Shown here piece after piece: positions 57,552 through 64,000 of a DNA stretch of 64,000 nucleotides; the first letter of the stretch is position 1; every line of letters begins with the position of its first letter. Where the stretch lies: positions 124,001 to 188,000 of the forward strand of contig NZ_JANKZL010000006.1 in the NCBI RefSeq assembly GCF_027568395.1, read 5' to 3'. Source of the DNA: Aminobacter sp. HY435. Lineage in GTDB: Bacteria; Pseudomonadota; Alphaproteobacteria; Rhizobiales; Rhizobiaceae. The notes under the pieces were generated by a model. It worked only from the letters and a program-made list of their open reading frames with translations, was not told where the DNA came from and made no database searches. A program made the position numbers and the translations under genes.

Positions 57552-58484
57552 TCAGTCGCCCAGGGGCTGCAGGGTCTTTTCCAGATGGTCGCGCAGATGC
57601 GCATGCTGCACAGGCAGTTTCAGCGCCTCGCCGAGATGGGCGGTGTCCTCGTCGCGATCGAAGCCGGGTTCGTTGGTCGCGATCTCGAACAGCACGCCGC
57701 CGGGGGTGCGGAAGTAGATCGCCCAGAAATAATCGCGATCGATCACCGGCGTCACCTGGTAGCCCGTCTCCATCAGCGCCTTGCGCACCTCGAGCTGCTT
57801 TGCCCTGTTCTCCACCGCAAAGGCGATGTGGTGCACCGAACCTGCGCCAAGCCCGGCAAGGTTCGCACCCGGCAGCGTCTCGATGTCGATGAAATCGGCG
57901 CCGTTGCCGTCCTTCACGGCCAGCCGCTTGATATTGCCTGACGTGTCGACTTCCTCGTAGCCCATGAACTTCAGCAGTTCCTCGGTGGCGCCGCCGTCGC
58001 GCAGCCTGAGCGATGCCGAGTGGAAGCCGCGGATCGCCTCGTCGGTGCCGACACCGCCCTTGATCCAGGGCGCACGGGTGTCGCCCTTGGCCTCGACGAG
58101 TGCAAAACCATCGTCATCGGGCCCGGCGAAGCTCACGCGCTTTTCGCCGAATTGTTCGTCGCGCGACATCCCGGCCACGCCCTGTTCGGCAAGGCGCTGC
58201 TGCCAGAAGGGCAGCGTGCCCTCGGGAACGGAGAACACTGTCGTGCCGACCTCGCCGACGCCCGGACGGCCCTTTCCGATGTTGGGGAACGGGAAATAAG
58301 TCATGACCGAACCCGGCGTGCCGAGTTCGTCGGCGTAATAGAGGTGATAGACATCGGGCGCGTCGAAATTGACCGTCTTCTTGACCCGGCGCAGGCCGAG
58401 CTTGTGGGTGAAGAACCGGTTGTTCTCGGCCGCATCCCTGGCCATCGAGGTCACGTGGTGCAGACCCTTGATCTGGTTGAGCAT
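57552..58484 (-). CDS. Ring-cleaving dioxygenase, glyoxalase/VOC family (MhqO-like)
   Basis: The 310-residue protein contains two VOC domains (about 5-140 and 155-280). It begins LNQIKGLHHVTSMARD, with the metal ligands H in LHHVT and E in the FEIATNEPGF block, as in MhqO/YkcA-type hydroquinone dioxygenases. It should cleave a hydroquinone or catechol ring in the cytoplasm, with Fe(II). The ATG at 58484 has AAAGGAG-like sequence upstream. The MhqO-MhqD-like gene order supports a quinone-detoxification role; specificity is inferred. Confidence 0.88.
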   Translation of the reverse strand: MLNQIKGLHHVTSMARDAAENNRFFTHKLGLRRVKKTVNFDAPDVYHLYYADELGTPGSVMTYFPFPNIGKGRPGVGEVGTTVFSVPEGTLPFWQQRLAEQGVAGMSRDEQFGEKRVSFAGPDDDGFALVEAKGDTRAPWIKGGVGTDEAIRGFHSASLRLRDGGATEELLKFMGYEEVDTSGNIKRLAVKDGNGADFIDIETLPGANLAGLGAGSVHHIAFAVENRAKQLEVRKALMETGYQVTPVIDRDYFWAIYFRTPGGVLFEIATNEPGFDRDEDTAHLGEALKLPVQHAHLRDHLEKTLQPLGD

Positions 58485-58571
58485 CGTCTTGCTCCTTTCG
58501 CTTGCCGCGGCCCCTGCCGCTCTGTTGGGCTGAATATGGGCGCATCGACTGGTGCGGGATAGTGGTCGCTC

Positions 58572-58622
58572 ACGGAATGGTCCGTGCTCAACTAGTGAAC
58601 AATCAAAAGGAAAATGTTCACA
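58572..58622. promoter_or_regulatory. Two palindromes in divergent promoter region
   Basis: CACGGA-N4-TCCGTG (58572-58587) and GTGAACA-N13-TGTTCAC (58596-58622) lie between the dioxygenase operon and the sulfatase gene. They are plausible operators, for example of a MarR-type quinone sensor, which is not encoded here. Confidence 0.5.
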
Positions 58623-58713
58623 CTTCGTGACATTCCCTTCGGCGCGACAAGGTCCTTGCACGGTAGCGTGAATCCGGCTTCCTTGACCGCGATTTCAATT
58701 TCAGGGGGCGAGC

Positions 58714-60270
58714 TTGGCAATCAAGGGCGGACGGCCGAACATTCTTCTCATCACGTGCGACCAGTGGCGCGGCGACAGCCTGTCGGCAGTCGGCCATCCA
58801 GTGGTGAAAACACCCAATGCCGACGCGCTGGCCAGTGAAGGCGTGCTGTTCAAGCGGCATTACGCCGGCACGGCGCCCTGCTCGCCGGCGCGCGCCTGCC
58901 TCTACACCGGCCTCTACCAGATGAACAATCGTGTCTGCCGCAACGGCACACCGCTCGATGACAGGCACGACAACATTGCCCGCGCCGCGCGTCGTGTCGG
59001 CTATGACCCGACGCTGTTTGGCTACACCGACGTTTCGCCCGATCCGCGCAACCGTGCGCCCGGCGATCCGTACCTGCGCACCTATGAGGGCGTGCTGCCC
59101 GGTTTCACCACCCGCCAGCTTTTGCCCGAGCACCAGAAGGCCTGGCTGTCCTGGCTCGCCGCGCGCGGCATCGATTCCAGCGCAGGCTTTCCCGATGTCC
59201 ACCGCCCTGTCGATGTCAATGCGCCTGAGGTGAGCAACGCCGCCCCCGCCTATTCCAAGGACGAGACGCCGGCGGCTTTCCTCGCTGGCGAGTTCCTGCG
59301 CTGGCTCGGCGAGCAGGACAAGGGCGAGCCATGGTTCGCCCATGTCTCGTTCCTCAGCCCGCATCCGCCCTTCATCGTGCCCGGGCCGTTCAACACCATG
59401 TACGACCCGGCGGCGGGCAGCGACTACCACCGCGCGGCCACCCTTGAGGCCGAGAAGGCGAGCCATCCCTTCCTCGCCTACCATCTCGCTCACCACCAGA
59501 AGAAGTCGAGCTTCATTCCTGGCGCAAAGGGCAAGGTCGGCGACTGGAGCGAGGACGAGTTCCGCACGATCCGCGCCCTCTATTACGGCATGATTTCGGA
59601 AGTCGATTCACAGCTCGGCCGCATCTGGCAAGGCATCAAGGCGGCCGGCAGCTGGGACGACACCATCATCATCCTCACCTCCGACCATGCCGAGATGATG
59701 GGCGACCACTACTTGCTCGGCAAGGGCGGCTGGTTCGACGGCAGCTACCACATCCCGCTTGTCATCAAGGCCCCCGGCCACCGGCAGTCCGCCGGCACGA
59801 AGATCGACCGCTTCACCAGCGCGGTCGACATTGTGCCGACATTGCTCGATCTCATCAGCGGCGCAGCACTGCCGCATCTCGACGGTCAGTCGCTCAAGCC
59901 TTTCCTCGACGGCCGCGAGCCAACCGGATGGCGCGACGCAGCCTTCTGGGAGTATGATTTCCGCTCGGTCGCGGAAGGTGCGACGGAAGCCTATTTCGGG
60001 CTGGACTCGCGCTCGCTCAACCTGGCCGTCATCCGTACTGAGGCGGTAAAGTACGTGCACTTCGGCGGCGGCCTGCCGCCGCTGCTTTATGATCTTGCCA
60101 ACGACCCCGGCGAAACCCGCAACCTCGCCGGCGATCCGGCCTGGCTTCCTACACGGCTGGAATTCGCCGAGCGCCTGCTTGCCTTCAGGGCCAGGCATCT
60201 CGACCAGTCGCTTGCGCTGTCCGAACTGGCGCCGGCCGGCGCTGTCGGCCATTTTGCTCGCCTGCCCTGA
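58714..60270 (+). CDS. Sulfatase-family hydrolase (phosphonate monoester hydrolase/arylsulfatase type)
   Basis: This 518-residue enzyme of the alkaline phosphatase superfamily hydrolyses sulfate, phosphonate or phosphodiester bonds. It has the C56-S-P-A-R formylglycine site (APCSPARACLYTG), metal-binding CDQWRGD at the N-terminus and SDHAEMMGDH near residue 325. Size and lack of a signal peptide match cytoplasmic rhizobial phosphonate monoester hydrolases. The start is a TTG at 58714 with AGGGGG upstream; there is no ATG. It ends 17 bases before a bidirectional terminator. It requires a formylglycine-generating enzyme not encoded in this window. Confidence 0.88.
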   Translation: MAIKGGRPNILLITCDQWRGDSLSAVGHPVVKTPNADALASEGVLFKRHYAGTAPCSPARACLYTGLYQMNNRVCRNGTPLDDRHDNIARAARRVGYDPTLFGYTDVSPDPRNRAPGDPYLRTYEGVLPGFTTRQLLPEHQKAWLSWLAARGIDSSAGFPDVHRPVDVNAPEVSNAAPAYSKDETPAAFLAGEFLRWLGEQDKGEPWFAHVSFLSPHPPFIVPGPFNTMYDPAAGSDYHRAATLEAEKASHPFLAYHLAHHQKKSSFIPGAKGKVGDWSEDEFRTIRALYYGMISEVDSQLGRIWQGIKAAGSWDDTIIILTSDHAEMMGDHYLLGKGGWFDGSYHIPLVIKAPGHRQSAGTKIDRFTSAVDIVPTLLDLISGAALPHLDGQSLKPFLDGREPTGWRDAAFWEYDFRSVAEGATEAYFGLDSRSLNLAVIRTEAVKYVHFGGGLPPLLYDLANDPGETRNLAGDPAWLPTRLEFAERLLAFRARHLDQSLALSELAPAGAVGHFARLP

Positions 60271-60286
60271 CCGTCGCGGCATGCAC

Positions 60287-60310
60287 AAAGCCCGCGCCGA
60301 CGCGGGCTTT
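60287..60310. terminator. Bidirectional terminator between sulfatase and PRC-barrel genes
   Basis: AAAGCCCGCG (60287-60296) and CGCGGGCTTT (60301-60310) form a perfect 10-bp stem with a 4-base loop. T-runs are present on both ends (TTT/AAA), between convergent genes. Confidence 0.88.
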
Positions 60311-60330
60311 CAGGACCGAAGTCCAGCCGA

Positions 60331-61275
60331 CTACTGCACCACGATCAGGCGCTGCGCGTCGCGCTTTTCGGCCCAACTGCTGGCATCATAGGCCGGCTGC
60401 TTCTGAAGCTGGTCCTTGGTGAAGCTGGTGTAGAGATAACGATTGCCCTCGGCATCGATCAGGAAGGCCAGGTTTTCACTACCGACCGCAACCTTCTTCT
60501 CGCCCATTCCGAGGAAGCCGCCAACGTCGACGACATAAGCGTCCACCTTGCCGTCGGCGGTCAGCAGGATGTCGCCGATCTCGCCGATATTGGCGTCATC
60601 GGCGCCATAGACTGTGGTGCCCACCATGTCTTCTGCCCGGATTTCCGATGCCGGCAAATCCTTCAGCGTCGACTTGTCGATGGCTGCCGTCTTGGTGCTG
60701 TCAGTCGCAGCGGCGTCAGGAGTTGCGGGCGCCTGGGCGTTCTGCTCGGTTACCGGCGGCGCGGCCTCGGGAGTGGCCGGCACAACCGGTGCCTGCGCGG
60801 TCTGATCGGTTGCAGGCACTGCCGGATCGCTGGCGGCGGTCGGAGCGGGCGCAGGGTCATAGGCGCCGCGTTCGAAATCGGGCATGCCCTGCAGCTGTTC
60901 CCTGGTGGTGGCCATCACCAGCCAGCGGTCGCCGTTCTTCTCGGCCCAGTCGAACTCCTTGAAAGGCAGCGCGACGTTCTTCTCGCCAATCCCGAGGAAG
61001 CCGCCGACGCCGATCACCAGCTGGTCGGCAGTACCGTCAGCTGCAAGCACGATGTCATTGACGTCGCCGATATTCTCGGCGTCGTCGCCGGTGCCGTTAT
61101 AGACCTTCTCGCCGATGATGTTGGTGGCGAGGAAGCCGTCAGCATGGGGAATAGCCGCCGGGGCCATTTCCGTCGGCGCAGGCGCGGCAGGCGCCGGCGC
61201 AGTCGTCTCCTGCGCATAAGCGCCGGTGGTGAGCAGTACCGCCAAGGCGGTCGTAGCCAATAGGTTGCGGATCAT
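60331..61275 (-). CDS. Exported protein with two PRC-barrel domains
   Basis: The 314-residue protein has a Sec signal peptide (about 1-22, ending AYA) and two PRC-barrel repeats (about 45-135 and 218-300), each with the pattern IGxVNDIVL/IGEIGDILL then GGFLGxGEK. They are joined by a Pro/Ala-rich linker. The ATG at 61275 follows GAGGAGAG; longer upstream frames are not supported. The function of periplasmic PRC-barrel proteins is not established; they bind RNA/protein when cytoplasmic, and in rhizobia occur in envelope stress settings. Confidence 0.88.
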   Translation of the reverse strand: MIRNLLATTALAVLLTTGAYAQETTAPAPAAPAPTEMAPAAIPHADGFLATNIIGEKVYNGTGDDAENIGDVNDIVLAADGTADQLVIGVGGFLGIGEKNVALPFKEFDWAEKNGDRWLVMATTREQLQGMPDFERGAYDPAPAPTAASDPAVPATDQTAQAPVVPATPEAAPPVTEQNAQAPATPDAAATDSTKTAAIDKSTLKDLPASEIRAEDMVGTTVYGADDANIGEIGDILLTADGKVDAYVVDVGGFLGMGEKKVAVGSENLAFLIDAEGNRYLYTSFTKDQLQKQPAYDASSWAEKRDAQRLIVVQ

Positions 61276-61481
61276 GGTAGTCTCTCCTCGTGCGTGGATA
61301 TTCATGCATGCCGCGCCGAGCGGTCTTTTGCGGGATAGTTCGGCGCGGCCCATTACTACTTCACAACGTGACGGGCGGTGCTTGGTTCCGATCTTTCCCG
61401 GGCTTGGATCTTCCATTGTTATTTGCGCGTCGGCCTCGCCTACTGACGAGGCGAATTGGAAACTGTTTCCGCACCAGATAC

Positions 61482-61658
61482 TTAGCTCGGCACCACCGTT
61501 GTCTGGACGGTGTCGTGGTCGATCATTTCGCCATAGAGCTCTACGCCCGCCCACACCGCAGCAGCCAGCAGCAGCGCCGCCGCCAGGACGATCAGCATTT
61601 GCCGCCCGTTGTTGCCCTGGCGTGCTTGCTGGGCGGCTGCACACGATGTTTCCGACAT
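61482..61658 (-). CDS. Small membrane protein
   Basis: A 58-residue frame with one hydrophobic helix (about 21-42, LIVLAAALLLAAAVWAGV) and a polar tail. It has Cys near the N-terminus (MSETSCAAA). It lies divergent to the HWE kinase gene. The ribosome-binding site is weak and coding is uncertain. Confidence 0.45.
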   Translation of the reverse strand: MSETSCAAAQQARQGNNGRQMLIVLAAALLLAAAVWAGVELYGEMIDHDTVQTTVVPS

Positions 61659-61725
61659 TCGGCACCGCAGGCTTTTCAATCCGGCGACGGACGTTTAGTT
61701 TTCCGGCAGGCAAAGGGGGTGGCGG

Positions 61726-63204
61726 GTGGACGACAGCGAGATCGCCCAGAACGGGCAGGCAGGCAGGCCTGCGACGCCGTCGAGGATTGAGGATGCCGGG
61801 CATCCGGCGACCCCGGTTGCCTCCGATCCGGATTTGGACCGCCTGACCGCGCTTGCCGCTTCGATCGCCGCCGCACCGATCGCAATTCTGGCGGTAGCCC
61901 CACAGGCGGGCCAGCAGTCGGTCAAATCGGCCTTTGGCCTCGATGCCTCTGAAACAGCCGCGGCAGCGCAATTGCTGGGCGCAATTCTCGGCGATCGCCC
62001 GTCACCCGACGGCGCCGCGCAGGATCGCCTCGCCCTCGTCGTCAGCCTGCCGCTTGCCCTTGAAAACGACGGCGGCGGTGTGCTGCTCGTCCTCGACAGG
62101 ATTCCTGGACCGCCGCCCGACGAACGCACGTCCGCGCAGTTGCGCGCGCTGGCCGACCTTGCCGCCAGCCTCATCGCCCTGCGTCATCGATCGCAAGCCG
62201 CAGCCAAGGCCGAAGCAGCGCTTGTGCACGCCGAAACCCGGAGAACCATCGCGCTCGAAGCGGCTGCCCTGGCCAGTTGGGTCTGGAACCCACGTACCGG
62301 CGTCGTCGAATGCGACGCGCTGCTGCCGCAGCTTTTCAATCGGGGGGCAGCAACTCGCATGCGCGCGCGCGACATCGTCGCCGCGATAGACCCGCGCGAC
62401 ATCGGCAAGACCCGCAAGCTGTTCAAGCAAGCCCTCGATGGCAACGACGACTATTCAGGCGAGTACCGGGTCAGGGGCTCGGATCCCGCGCGCTGGCTGG
62501 CGGCGCGCGGCCGCGTCGTCGAACGCAACGCCGACGGCAAGCCGACACTGGTATTTGGCGTCAATTACGACATCACCGAGCGGCGCGGTATCGAAGATCG
62601 CCAGCGCTTTTTGCTGCGCGAGCTCAACCACCGCGTCAAGAACACCTTGTCCATCGTCCAGGCGCTGGCAACGCAGACCGTGCGCCACGCCCGTGAACCA
62701 CGCGAATTCCTCACCGCCTTTACCGGGCGGCTGCGCTCGCTGGGTCTCGCTCACGGGCTGCTGTCCGAGCACGAGTGGCGCGGCATCGGCATCAGGGAGC
62801 TCGCGCAGACGGAGCTCGCACCCTTCGACGAGGCGGACGCGCGCCGCATCTCCATTGTCGGGCAGGATGCCCTGCTGACCCCGGACCAGGCGCTCGGCCT
62901 GGCGCTTGTCCTGCACGAACTGGCCAGCAACGCCTTGAAATATGGCTCGCTGTCTGTGTCTTCGGGCAATGTGGTCGTCTCCTGGGTCATCCAGGGCAAT
63001 AGGGATGACAAGCGGCTGGTGCTCGACTGGACCGAAACCGGCGGCCCGGAAGTGACCCCGCCCAAGCATCACGGCTTCGGCTCCATCCTCATCCGCCGCA
63101 GCCTCGCCAAGGTCATTTCCAGCGAGGTCAGGCATGAGTATCTGCCGGAAGGCGTGCATGCGCGCATCGCCATGCCGCTCGGCGAGGCGGCGGAGCCTGT
63201 CTAG
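61726..63204 (+). CDS. HWE-family sensor histidine kinase
   Basis: The 492-residue kinase has an N-terminal GAF-like region (about 35-170), a PAS-like region (about 185-285), and an HWE kinase core with the phosphorylated H302 (LRELNHRVKNTL) and the later HELASNALKYGSL N-box. It lacks the usual HisKA domain and a membrane segment. It starts with a GTG at 61726, preceded by AGGGGG. HWE kinases are typical of Hyphomicrobiales, often in light or general stress signalling. No response regulator is adjacent. Confidence 0.92.
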   Translation: MDDSEIAQNGQAGRPATPSRIEDAGHPATPVASDPDLDRLTALAASIAAAPIAILAVAPQAGQQSVKSAFGLDASETAAAAQLLGAILGDRPSPDGAAQDRLALVVSLPLALENDGGGVLLVLDRIPGPPPDERTSAQLRALADLAASLIALRHRSQAAAKAEAALVHAETRRTIALEAAALASWVWNPRTGVVECDALLPQLFNRGAATRMRARDIVAAIDPRDIGKTRKLFKQALDGNDDYSGEYRVRGSDPARWLAARGRVVERNADGKPTLVFGVNYDITERRGIEDRQRFLLRELNHRVKNTLSIVQALATQTVRHAREPREFLTAFTGRLRSLGLAHGLLSEHEWRGIGIRELAQTELAPFDEADARRISIVGQDALLTPDQALGLALVLHELASNALKYGSLSVSSGNVVVSWVIQGNRDDKRLVLDWTETGGPEVTPPKHHGFGSILIRRSLAKVISSEVRHEYLPEGVHARIAMPLGEAAEPV

Positions 63205-63205
63205 T

Positions 63206-63295
63206 GCATGGCCCCCGAAAATCGGAACCGATTCCGGGAAGGATTCAAGGCGCTGCAGCGTCCCTTGCGCGTCCAAAAGGATGCGCGGCGCCGTG
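63206..63295. repeat. Composite rhizobial-type palindromic repeat
   Basis: CCCCGAAAATCGG-AA-CCGATTCCGGG at about 63213-63238, then GCGCTGCAGCGTCC and a second dyad GCGCGTCC-AAAA-GGATGCGC near 63267-63286. This pattern recurs in rhizobial genomes, from memory. Confidence 0.6.
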
Positions 63296-63296
63296 C

Positions 63297-63752
63297 CTAT
63301 TCGCCGGCCACGCCGTCGCCATCGCCCGAACCCTTGCGGTGTTCCCGGATGATCGCATAGGCGGCCAATGCGACGACCGGCCCAAGGAGCGCCCCGATGC
63401 CGCCCTTGCTTCTCATCAAGGCCGGCAGAAGCGCCATCGCCGCCGAGGTGCCCAGCGCGGTCATGTCGGCCCGGCGTTGCTGCTGTTCTTCGCGGGTGCG
63501 CGATGTCGCCAGCATCTTGTGGACGCCAAGGATAAGCCCTGCCAGCACCAGAAAGCCGACGCCGAAGCCGATGGCGGCCTCGATGCGTCCGAACTCCTGC
63601 GCCGTCCAGATGAACGCCGCGGCAACCAGAAAGCCGATGCCCACGCAGGCAACCACGACGGCCGCGCCATAGGCGGTCGCGGCGCGGCGCGTCCGCCGGA
63701 TGGCAAGCGACGTTTCCGCGGCGGCAAAACTTGCAAGCAATGATGACAGCAT
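63297..63752 (-). CDS. Holin-like/small integral membrane protein
   Basis: The 151-residue protein has two hydrophobic helices close together (about 30-50 and 58-77), and a third near 117-136. The N-terminal helix-rich segment and layout resemble the chromosomal phage-holin-superfamily-like proteins that occur with DUF883 (ElaB/YqjD) proteins, as here. There is no phage context. No enzymatic motif is visible. Confidence 0.75.
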   Translation of the reverse strand: MLSSLLASFAAAETSLAIRRTRRAATAYGAAVVVACVGIGFLVAAAFIWTAQEFGRIEAAIGFGVGFLVLAGLILGVHKMLATSRTREEQQQRRADMTALGTSAAMALLPALMRSKGGIGALLGPVVALAAYAIIREHRKGSGDGDGVAGE

Positions 63753-63773
63753 GTGTCCCCCGGCCGGCCTGGG

Positions 63774-64000
63774 TTAGCGCCGCGCCAGAAGCGCAACGAG
63801 AAAGCCGACGCCTGCAGCGATTGCCAGCGATGTCACCGGCTTTTCGCGGACACTTGCAAGAAACTGGTCCTCAAGGTCACGCGCGCCGTGTCGCAAGGTC
63901 TCGTATGCCGCCTCGCCTTGAACGCGCATCTGGTCGGCGCCCTGGCTTGCCGCACTCCGCGCGGCGCGATAGCCGTGCTGGCCGGTTTCCGTCAGGTGCC
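63774..64000 (-). CDS. DUF883/ElaB-YqjD-like protein (5' part outside window)
   Basis: The last 75 codons of a gene continuing beyond the right edge. It reads as an amphipathic helix followed by VREKPVTSLAIAAGVGFLVALLARR, the C-terminal anchor typical of ElaB/YqjD proteins, which tether ribosomes to the membrane in stationary phase. It ends 21 bases before the holin-like gene's start, so the two form an operon. Confidence 0.85.
   Translation of the reverse strand, partial: HLTETGQHGYRAARSAASQGADQMRVQGEAAYETLRHGARDLEDQFLASVREKPVTSLAIAAGVGFLVALLARR

Noticed and set aside
63297-63752. Prophage holin
   Set aside because: No lysin, spanin or structural phage gene nearby, and the partner is a chromosomal ElaB/YqjD-type protein.

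Overview
The window reads as a chromosomal segment of an alphaproteobacterium of the order Hyphomicrobiales (Rhizobiales), most like the Mesorhizobium/Aminobacter group. The evidence is high GC with strong third-position GC bias, a coxMNOP-type alternative oxidase, an HWE-family histidine kinase, a possible CtrA-type TTAA-N7-TTAAC box, and dispersed palindromic repeats of a kind common in rhizobia. This is an inference from gene content; no rRNA or tRNA gene is present to anchor it, and I see no CRISPR array, insertion sequence, prophage or plasmid functions.

Layout. 1-717: start of a branched-chain 2-oxoacid dehydrogenase E1 alpha gene running off the left edge. 909-6695: a TPP riboswitch and the thiamine operon thiC-thiO-thiS-thiG-thiE-thiD. 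Palindromic repeats lie between thiS and thiG and, in frame, inside thiD. 6705-14723: two divergent transcription units encoding a sugar-type ABC importer (binding protein, two permeases, ATPase), an M81/MlrC-like metallopeptidase, an SDR dehydrogenase, an RpiR-type regulator and a small NTF2-like protein. 15059-17083: cytochrome c, a DUF2189-like membrane protein and a YbaK-type deacylase. 17183-21746: coxM-coxN-coxO-coxP plus a subunit IV gene. 21907-28860: a copper homeostasis locus (chaperone, two-HMA P1B ATPase, glutaredoxin, ferredoxin reductase, Cys/His-rich exported protein, multicopper oxidase, CueR) with three CueR-type promoters. 28878-29318: a YqaA-like membrane protein, followed by about 0.6 kb of nested inverted repeats.

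29940-34521: an AfuABC/FbpABC-type ABC importer. 34721-35200: Nudix hydrolase. 35342-46920: a LacI-family regulator and two operons encoding an ABC importer with two binding proteins and five phosphate-ester hydrolases (two IMPase-family, one HAD, one dual-specificity-phosphatase-like, one calcineurin-like). Near-identical palindromes TTGCACA-N2-TGTGCAA lie upstream of the regulator and of each operon. I read this as a regulon for importing and dephosphorylating an organophosphate, and consider it the best candidate for an undescribed system. 47448-49470: GDP-L-fucose synthesis (gmd, fcl). 49506-49967: L,D-transpeptidase. 50353-54711: two small exported peptides, a response regulator with a degenerate receiver, and an OmpR-type regulator plus hybrid histidine kinase pair. 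54948-58484: an SDR, a small anchored protein and an MhqOD-like operon. 58714-60270: a formylglycine-type sulfatase/phosphonate monoester hydrolase. 60331-64000: a PRC-barrel protein, an HWE kinase and two small membrane proteins, the last cut by the window edge.

Start sites were chosen by ribosome-binding-site spacing and family alignment; several are shorter than the longest open frame. Family assignments come from motifs read by eye, without database searches.
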